This document shows positions 6,899-11,048 of a stretch of 11,048 bases of DNA, piece after piece (positions within the stretch are counted from its first letter, which is position 1; the number at the start of each line of letters is the position of its first letter). Source of the DNA: an uncultured Pseudomonadota bacterium (GTDB lineage: Bacteria; Bdellovibrionota_B; Oligoflexia; Oligoflexales; Bog-1112); contig CALBMD010000247.1 in NCBI GenBank assembly GCA_937896265.1, positions 1 to 11,048 of the forward strand, given 5' to 3'. The position numbers were made by a program, and so were the translations under genes. Under the pieces are notes generated by a model, which ran no database searches, was not told the DNA's origin, and saw only the letters and a program-made list of their open reading frames with translations.

Positions 6899-7017
6899 GG
6901 ATCCGAATTTCTAGTTGTGTGCAGCGTTGCTTTGTCGTCGCGAAATCCTCATGTACCAATATGTACACTGCGGTTTCGCTCCTCCTTGCGTCTTGCACCC
7001 AACCGAACTTCGAATCC
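6899..7017. repeat. 119-bp imperfect palindrome, probable dispersed intergenic element
   Basis: The left arm beginning GGATCCGAATTTC and the right arm ending GAACTTCGAATCC are inverted copies. Inside, GTTGTGTGCA faces TGCACCCAAC, GCGAAA faces TTTCGC, and TGTAC / GTACA (6952-6956 / 6963-6967) closes a 6-nt centre, CAATAT. Pairing is imperfect between these blocks. The element starts 10 bp after the ispA stop and looks richer in G+C than its surroundings. No transposase or clear target duplication is seen. It could be a REP- or MITE-like element or a large hairpin acting as a transcript end. The symmetry is directly visible; the dispersed-repeat idea is inference. Confidence 0.7.
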
Positions 7018-7061
7018 TTTGAATTTATTGGTAACTTTCAAGAAATCTCACTTCTTGGCAT

Positions 7062-7079
7062 TATTTTCCTAGGAAAATA
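7062..7079. repeat. 18-bp perfect palindrome TATTTTCCTAGGAAAATA
   Basis: A perfect 18-bp palindrome with no spacer, about 80 bp before the CheX-like gene. Just before it, CAAGAA (7039-7044) and TTCTTG (7052-7057) form a 6-bp hairpin with a 7-nt loop followed by ATTATTTT, a weak candidate terminator for ettA-ispA. The palindrome itself suits a dimeric regulator's operator better than an RNA hairpin because it leaves no loop. No regulator family is assigned. Confidence 0.5.
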
Positions 7080-7086
7080 GGTAATT

Positions 7087-7140
7087 TTGATATTTTGTTT
7101 CAGCTGCCGATGGCAAGTATATTGGATGCTAGTCTAATAT
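7087..7140 (+). promoter_or_regulatory. putative promoter/operator of the signalling operon
   Basis: Two overlapping readings are possible. TTGA (7087-7090), 15 bp, then GCCGATGG (7106-7113) resembles the flagellar sigma28 pattern TAAA-N15-GCCGATAA with 6 of 8 matches in the -10 part. Further on, TAATAT (7135-7140) could be a sigma70 -10 box, but it lacks a good -35. An inverted repeat ATATTnGA-N6-TCnAATAT spans 7119-7140, where a regulator might bind. AAAGGGAG 5 nt before the GTG at 7160 is the ribosome site. All functional readings are tentative. Confidence 0.3.
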
Positions 7141-7159
7141 ATCCATAAAGGGAGTTGTC

Positions 7160-7744
7160 GTGAGAGTAAGCTCTGGCTTTGATTTTTCGTTCGCCAAAGA
7201 ACTCACGCTTATTATTCGTGATGCTTGTCATCGACGTTTGGCTTCATCAGTTCCTAAGTCGCAGGTAGTTATTGAAAACCTTGAAAAGGAAGACGATTTT
7301 ATCTATGGTCAATGGATGTCATTGATTCTTCTTGTAGGCCCTTCACTTCAGATCACTCTAAAAGCTCATTATTTCAATAAAGCTGTTCATAATATTTTGC
7401 ACAAAAACTTCGAATTCCAAAGCAAGATAAGCGCCAATATGATCATGGATTTCATGCGGGAATTCTTAAATCTAGCTTCAGGGGAAATCAAGGCCTCCTT
7501 AGCTAAGCATAATATCTCTATTGGTCTTAGTTTACCGTTAATTACACGCGGTTTTGATGAGGTTTTGTTCTCCGATCAAATTGTTGATCGAGCTATTAAC
7601 GACTGGTGGCAATTTAAATCAGACTTCGGCGCCATTATTTGTTCAGCAGAGATAGAGATTTTTCAACCCGAGGAGTTTAAAGATCTAGATAAGGTTGTAA
7701 GGGAAACTGAATCGACAGCTGTTGGTGATATTGATTTTTTGTAG
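7160..7744 (+). CDS. CheX/CheC-like CheY-P phosphatase domain protein
   Basis: CheX and CheC proteins remove phosphate from CheY-type receivers. This 194-aa cytoplasmic protein contains D97-x3-E101-x2-N104 (in MDFMREFLNLASG) and P126 21 residues later. That matches the published CheC/CheX/FliY catalytic pattern [D/S]-x3-E-x2-N-x22-P apart from one residue of spacing. Only one such site is present, as in CheX; CheC and FliY normally have two. The following ISIGLSLPLITRG is also CheX-like. The C-terminal tail (about 172-194) is acidic. The start is GTG with AAAGGGAG 5 nt upstream. It is first in a three-gene run, 22 nt before a CheA-type kinase and followed by a receiver, which is a fitting phosphatase target. 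The family call rests on this motif and context and is less certain than the neighbours'. Confidence 0.75.
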   Translation: MRVSSGFDFSFAKELTLIIRDACHRRLASSVPKSQVVIENLEKEDDFIYGQWMSLILLVGPSLQITLKAHYFNKAVHNILHKNFEFQSKISANMIMDFMREFLNLASGEIKASLAKHNISIGLSLPLITRGFDEVLFSDQIVDRAINDWWQFKSDFGAIICSAEIEIFQPEEFKDLDKVVRETESTAVGDIDFL

Positions 7745-7766
7745 TGGGATTGTCTAGGAAGACGAT

Positions 7767-9737
7767 ATGACAAAATTAGAACAAGAATTTTTTAAACAGA
7801 ATCAGTTGCTTGTAGCGCAAAATCTAAGAGCAAGCCATAAGATTCTCACTAAGTTAGAAAAGTCCAAGGCAAGTACTGAAACAATGGTTGATAGCTTGCC
7901 TGATTGCTATTTTGTTATTGATAGCAAAGGTCGTATTCTAAAAGGCAATATCTCAGCAGCTAGTCTCTTATCCGTTGATGCCATGGACGAATTGATTAAT
8001 AAATCAATTCGTCGCTTATTTCGTATAGAAACATGGAACATCTTTAAAAGTAAGATGGATATTGTAATAAATAATAATGAAATTGAGCAAGAAGGAAAGA
8101 TCTCAGCTGGGGAAAGTTTTGAGCTTGTTATTGATGGTGAAGGAATTGAAAAGAGTTACTACCTATGGAATCTGCGTGTCTTCTCTGGGATTTCTGATCG
8201 TCGCAGTAGATTGATTTGCGCTCTTGGTAGAGATATTACGCAAATTCGCCAATATGAAAAGCAGTTAAGTCAAATTTTTTCGGTTATTCCTCTTGGTATC
8301 ATCACTATCAATGAAACAGGCTTTATTGAAGGTCCATATAGTGCTTATATGGAATACCTATTCGATCGAAAAATGATCTCAGGCACAAACTTTTTTGATC
8401 TTGTCTTCAAAGAATCGCTTAAATATATGAGTAAAATGGAGCAGCTTGGGATTGTCGAACTGAAAGAAATGTTTGGCAAAGAGCCTGTGTGGTTTGAAGT
8501 ATCTAAAAAGCGTTTTCCTAACGAGATTTATTGTCTACAAAAAAATGGAGATGGGCGCTGGATTGGCATTACCTATCATCCTATTTTGGCAGAAGGTGTT
8601 ATTGCGCAAATGCTTATCATCTTAGATGAGCGTACTGAGATTGTGAAGGCGAGACGTGAGCAAGAATCTAGGCGAAATAAAGAAAGTTTAATGATCCAAC
8701 GTATCATGGATTTACAACGCTGTGATGACGCGACCCTTGCATCCTCATTTGAAGATTTAGATTCTCTACTTATTCGCATGGAAGCTGTGTTAAGAGAAGG
8801 AGATGCTCGTGGGTATTGCAATATTTTACATGGAATCAAAGGTGTCGTCCGGACAGCAGGGTTTAGCTATTTTAGAAATCTAACTCACGATATTGAAGAT
8901 GAGGTTTTGCCGATCTTAGCTGAGAAGAAAACGCTCCCTACAACTTTAATGGAACAGAAATTTGAGTTGATTAATAGAGAGTGGAAGGACCTTATTAAGT
9001 TAAGGAAAATGCAGACATTGGGTGGTGATGATATTAGTTCTTATCATAGTGTCGTGCAAAAAGCGTCAAAGCTTAAAAAAATTCTTAAGGAAATCGAGAA
9101 TAACTACCCTTTATTATTCAAAGGTGACGGTAAAGAAGAACTATCAAAATTAGCTTTTGAGATCAAGCATCTGACAAATCGCCCCTTGTCTAGTCTCGAG
9201 CCAAGACTGAATACTAGAGCTAAGCGTACAGCTGCTTATCTTGGTAAGAAGGTGAATATCGAGTTTGACTGGGAGAAGATCTTTTTAGACGAGAAAATTA
9301 TATCTCAGCTTAGCGAAATATTTATTCATCTTATTGCCAATGCTATTGATCATGGGATTGAATCTGTAGATGAACGCAAGCTGAAGGGTAAAGTGGAAAA
9401 CGGTACGATAAAGATCGTTGCCAAAAAGAGTGAAAACGAAGTTAGCTTTGAGTTTTCTGATGATGGTCGCGGAATTGACCTTGATGTTATTCGAACAAAA
9501 GCTTTAGAGAAAAATCTAATTGAACTTGCGGAGTTAGATCGTATGAACGTAGAAAATGTGCTACGCTTGATATTTAAAGCAGGGTTTTCAACTCATGATA
9601 AAATAACAGATCTCTCTGGTAGAGGCATTGGCCTTGATAGTGTACAGCAGGTTGTTAGTCGCTTAGATGGCGATGATGTGAAAGTTACGCTTTTAGATCC
9701 TGGAATGAAATTTTCTTTTTTGATACGATTTAGCTAG
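7767..9737 (+). CDS. PAS–PAS–HPt–CheA-type histidine kinase lacking a CheW domain
   Basis: A 656-aa soluble kinase with an unusual order. Residues 1-40 are helical and polar; 41-160 form a PAS domain (VDSLPDCYFVIDSKGRILKGN, ending LGRDITQIRQYE); about 165-290 look like a second, divergent PAS; 290-320 are a charged helical linker. An HPt domain follows with LHGIKGV (354-360), H355 the predicted phosphorylation site. A CheA P3-like segment (about 425-500, with LSSLEPRL and YLGKKV) leads into the CheA-type ATPase: N-box HLIANAIDHGIES (521-533), G1 DDGRGID (565-571), GFSTHDKITDLSGRGIGLD (606-624). The protein ends right after the ATPase, so the CheW-like P5 domain and the CheA P2 domain are absent. 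There are no transmembrane segments, so input is cytosolic. AGGAAG lies 5 nt before the ATG. It probably phosphorylates the receiver encoded 27 nt downstream. Confidence 0.92.
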   Translation: MTKLEQEFFKQNQLLVAQNLRASHKILTKLEKSKASTETMVDSLPDCYFVIDSKGRILKGNISAASLLSVDAMDELINKSIRRLFRIETWNIFKSKMDIVINNNEIEQEGKISAGESFELVIDGEGIEKSYYLWNLRVFSGISDRRSRLICALGRDITQIRQYEKQLSQIFSVIPLGIITINETGFIEGPYSAYMEYLFDRKMISGTNFFDLVFKESLKYMSKMEQLGIVELKEMFGKEPVWFEVSKKRFPNEIYCLQKNGDGRWIGITYHPILAEGVIAQMLIILDERTEIVKARREQESRRNKESLMIQRIMDLQRCDDATLASSFEDLDSLLIRMEAVLREGDARGYCNILHGIKGVVRTAGFSYFRNLTHDIEDEVLPILAEKKTLPTTLMEQKFELINREWKDLIKLRKMQTLGGDDISSYHSVVQKASKLKKILKEIENNYPLLFKGDGKEELSKLAFEIKHLTNRPLSSLEPRLNTRAKRTAAYLGKKVNIEFDWEKIFLDEKIISQLSEIFIHLIANAIDHGIESVDERKLKGKVENGTIKIVAKKSENEVSFEFSDDGRGIDLDVIRTKALEKNLIELAELDRMNVENVLRLIFKAGFSTHDKITDLSGRGIGLDSVQQVVSRLDGDDVKVTLLDPGMKFSFLIRFS

Positions 9738-9764
9738 GCATCCATACTTTAGGGTAGATAAAAC

Positions 9765-10151
9765 GTGGCTAAAATATTGATTGTTGATGATTCAGACACT
9801 CTGCGTATCCAACTCAAAAATCTCCTTTATGAGTCGAGATACGAGGTTTTAGAGGGCTCGCACGGCCTTGATGGGCTTGGTAAGGCTCAAGCAAATCGAG
9901 ATTTGGATTTGATCATCTGTGATTTCAATATGCCTGAGATGGATGGCATTACGATGTCTAAGAAAGTTCGAGAGATTTCAGGTCTTCATGATGTTCCTAT
10001 TTTTATGTTAACAACGGAGTCAACCGCTGAGTTAAAGGCGCTTGGCAAGGAAGCTGGGATTATGGCTTGGATTGTAAAGCCTTACAACGCGGAGAAGCTT
10101 AAAGGGGTTATCGAAAAAGTTTTGAAGATGCCTCGTAAAGGTTCTGTCTAA
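9765..10151 (+). CDS. single-domain CheY-like response regulator
   Basis: A 128-aa stand-alone receiver with all key residues: acidic pair D8-D9, phospho-acceptor D53 (in IICDFNMPEMDG), T83 and K105 (in WIVKPYNAEKL). W102 sits where classical CheY has Tyr106, a variant common in receivers with an AW(I/L)VKP motif. There is no output domain, so it should act by protein contact, for example with a motor or another partner, or as a phosphate relay. It starts with GTG; the AGGG about 10 nt upstream is a modest ribosome site, so coupling to the kinase gene is plausible. Its upstream partners, the CheA-type kinase and the CheX-like protein, supply phosphorylation and dephosphorylation. The stop codon overlaps the stop of the convergent gene by 4 bp. 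Confidence 0.94.
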   Translation: MAKILIVDDSDTLRIQLKNLLYESRYEVLEGSHGLDGLGKAQANRDLDLIICDFNMPEMDGITMSKKVREISGLHDVPIFMLTTESTAELKALGKEAGIMAWIVKPYNAEKLKGVIEKVLKMPRKGSV

Positions 10152-10552
10152 TTCAAATCTAAAAGAGCATTATCAATTTCTTCTAATTGCAATTCGGCTT
10201 CATCATCAGATGCATCTATTTCACTATCAGTATCAGTATCAGTAGTTTGGGGGCTTTCAGCATAAAGCTCTATGTAATTTTCTCCATCAAAAAGAATAAC
10301 TTCTTTAGATGCGATTTTAGCAACCTTGTATTTTTTGCCACTGTAGTTTAATTCCATGCCATTTTTAACAACATAAGACTGTTTTGTTTCTGTATCACGC
10401 AAAAATGCGATATTTTGCTCTGGCCGCTTCAAATCAGTGATGGTTCCTCGGACAGTCAATTTTCCAGGGTTTTCTAGATCATCATCTAGCGCTAAAAGTT
10501 GGATAGAGCCTAGGAGTGCTAAACACGCAAATACTATCGAAATCTGTCTCAT
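10148..10552 (-). CDS. exported protein with PilP/GspC-like domain and acidic tail
   Basis: A 134-aa protein with a signal peptide (MRQISIVFACLALLGSIQLLA, about 1-21). Residues about 32-98 (LTVRGTITDLKRPEQNIAFL, ETKQSYVVKNGMELNYSGKKY, VAKIASKEVILFDG) fit the small beta domain shared by PilP (type IV pilus assembly) and GspC (type II secretion homology region). In that domain a GTI strand, an xAxLRD strand and a V-x-L-x-DG strand recur. The remaining 35 or so residues are rich in Asp, Glu and Thr and probably unstructured. AAAGGGA precedes the ATG by about 6 nt. No pilM/N/O/Q or gsp genes are in the window, so assignment to a particular machine is not possible. Domain assignment is from pattern only; the gene itself is well supported. 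Confidence 0.75.
   Translation of the reverse strand: MRQISIVFACLALLGSIQLLALDDDLENPGKLTVRGTITDLKRPEQNIAFLRDTETKQSYVVKNGMELNYSGKKYKVAKIASKEVILFDGENYIELYAESPQTTDTDTDSEIDASDDEAELQLEEIDNALLDLN
10225..10242. repeat. three tandem copies of TATCAG
   Basis: Three exact 6-bp units inside the acidic-tail part of the PilP/GspC-like gene, encoding alternating Thr-Asp. Being in frame (6 = 2 codons), copy-number change would lengthen or shorten the tail without a frameshift. Confidence 0.6.
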
Positions 10553-10623
10553 GGCTGTTCCCTTTTGATAACTAGCAAGTCCTATGACTGGCCCGTTATC
10601 TCTCGGAGAGCAAGCCTAGGAGT

Positions 10624-11048
10624 TTAGTTGTTTTTTTGCAAAATAGCAGAGGTATTGATTTCTTGAGGTTTTTTATGAGAAAGGGGGAAATGTCCTATTG
10701 GGGTAGCCACAAGACCTGAGATCTCCAAATCAACTGTAGTTTTACCTTGTTTTAGCAAAGCTTGTATTAATTGTGTTGTATTGGCCAGTTTAATGCTAAA
10801 AGGCAGCGTCACGTTGCTCACGCTGGTTGCCATAATTTCAACAAGCTCTTTTGAGCCATTGGCTAGATCCTGGCCTTTATAGCGAATAAGATAGCTGATA
10901 TTGCTAATTGATAATGGAAAAGAATTAGGATTCTCTAGAGCAAGATTTACTGCCAGTTCCATTTTTAAGATGTGAAACTGCCTTATTTCTAATCCTGTTA
11001 CTGTAACCTTAGGATTTTTGTACCTGAAAGTTTGAAATAGAGCACAAC
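10624..11048 (-). CDS. LEA14-like (LEA type 2/WHy) probable lipoprotein, 5' end outside window
   Basis: The frame stays open from the stop at 10624 to the right edge, so the visible 140 or so codons lack the true start. The ATG at 10962 is internal: the 28 codons before it read well, beginning CALFQTFRYKNPKVTVTG. Patterns KNPKVTV–GLEI, then MELAVNLALENPNSFPLSI, GQDLANGS, and VTLPFSIKL fit the LEA14/WHy beta-sandwich of bacterial outer-membrane-linked lipoproteins. The Cys at the very edge would be a lipidation site if a signal peptide with a lipobox precedes it; that cannot be seen. The role of bacterial LEA14-like lipoproteins is poorly known. It ends 71 nt before the PilP/GspC-like gene on the same strand and may be cotranscribed with it. 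Confidence 0.78.
   Translation of the reverse strand, partial: CALFQTFRYKNPKVTVTGLEIRQFHILKMELAVNLALENPNSFPLSISNISYLIRYKGQDLANGSKELVEIMATSVSNVTLPFSIKLANTTQLIQALLKQGKTTVDLEISGLVATPIGHFPLSHKKPQEINTSAILQKNN

Noticed and set aside
6863..7072. Open frame of 69 codons across the end of ispA and the following gap
   Set aside because: It overlaps the ispA end, has no ribosome site and lies mostly in the 119-bp palindrome. Its composition (Ser, Arg, Leu, Pro) is that of translated non-coding repeat.
8576..8839. Minus-strand frame inside the kinase gene
   Set aside because: Antisense to the PAS/HPt linker; no supporting features.
7767..9737. Kinase as a standard chemotaxis CheA
   Set aside because: No P2 or CheW-like P5 domain, HPt not N-terminal, and no cheW, cheR, cheB or receptor gene beside it.
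10624..10962. ATG at 10962 as the start of the LEA14-like gene
   Set aside because: The frame continues without stops to the window edge, reads as family-like sequence (KNPKVTV, GLEI), and the ATG lacks a ribosome site.

Overview
The window looks like ordinary chromosome from a moderately AT-rich Gram-negative bacterium. Two proteins look like outer-membrane barrels, one has a PilP/GspC-like periplasmic domain and one resembles LEA14-type lipoproteins. A secreted matrixin with a Cys–hydrophobic–Arg tail, an HD-GYP protein with a family-specific N-terminus and a CheX-like/CheA-like/CheY-like cluster recall predatory or 'deltaproteobacterial' lineages such as Bdellovibrionota. That placement is inference and weakly supported. 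There is no rRNA, CRISPR array, transposase, integrase or phage gene.

Layout. The left edge holds the N-terminal 396 codons of a transketolase on the minus strand, running out of the window. It is separated by a 209-bp divergent regulatory region from a plus-strand tRNA-Leu(UAA). Converging on that tRNA is a three-gene minus-strand run of exported proteins (3241 to 1463): a barrel-like protein, a second Gly-rich barrel-like protein, and a zinc metalloprotease of matrixin type. The protease's last codons are read from the antisense strand of the tRNA 3' end. Head-to-head with this run, and overlapping its first gene by 48 bp, is an HD-GYP-domain protein. Next come two housekeeping genes 14 bp apart: ettA (ABC-F translation factor) and an ispA-like polyprenyl diphosphate synthase.

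The 271-bp gap after ispA holds a 119-bp imperfect palindrome, probably a dispersed intergenic element, followed by an 18-bp perfect palindrome and a promoter-like stretch. Then comes a compact three-gene signalling operon (7160–10151): a CheX/CheC-like phosphatase, a PAS–PAS–HPt–CheA-type kinase without a CheW domain, and a single-domain CheY-like receiver. Together these could form a complete phosphorylation and dephosphorylation circuit that is not wired to chemoreceptors in the usual CheW-dependent way. The right edge has two minus-strand envelope genes: a PilP/GspC-like periplasmic protein with an acidic tail, whose stop overlaps that of the receiver gene, and a LEA14-like probable lipoprotein cut by the window edge.

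Most noteworthy are the CheW-less kinase module, the exported matrixin operon overlapping the tRNA, the 119-bp palindrome, and the unusual start-codon use and gene overlaps.
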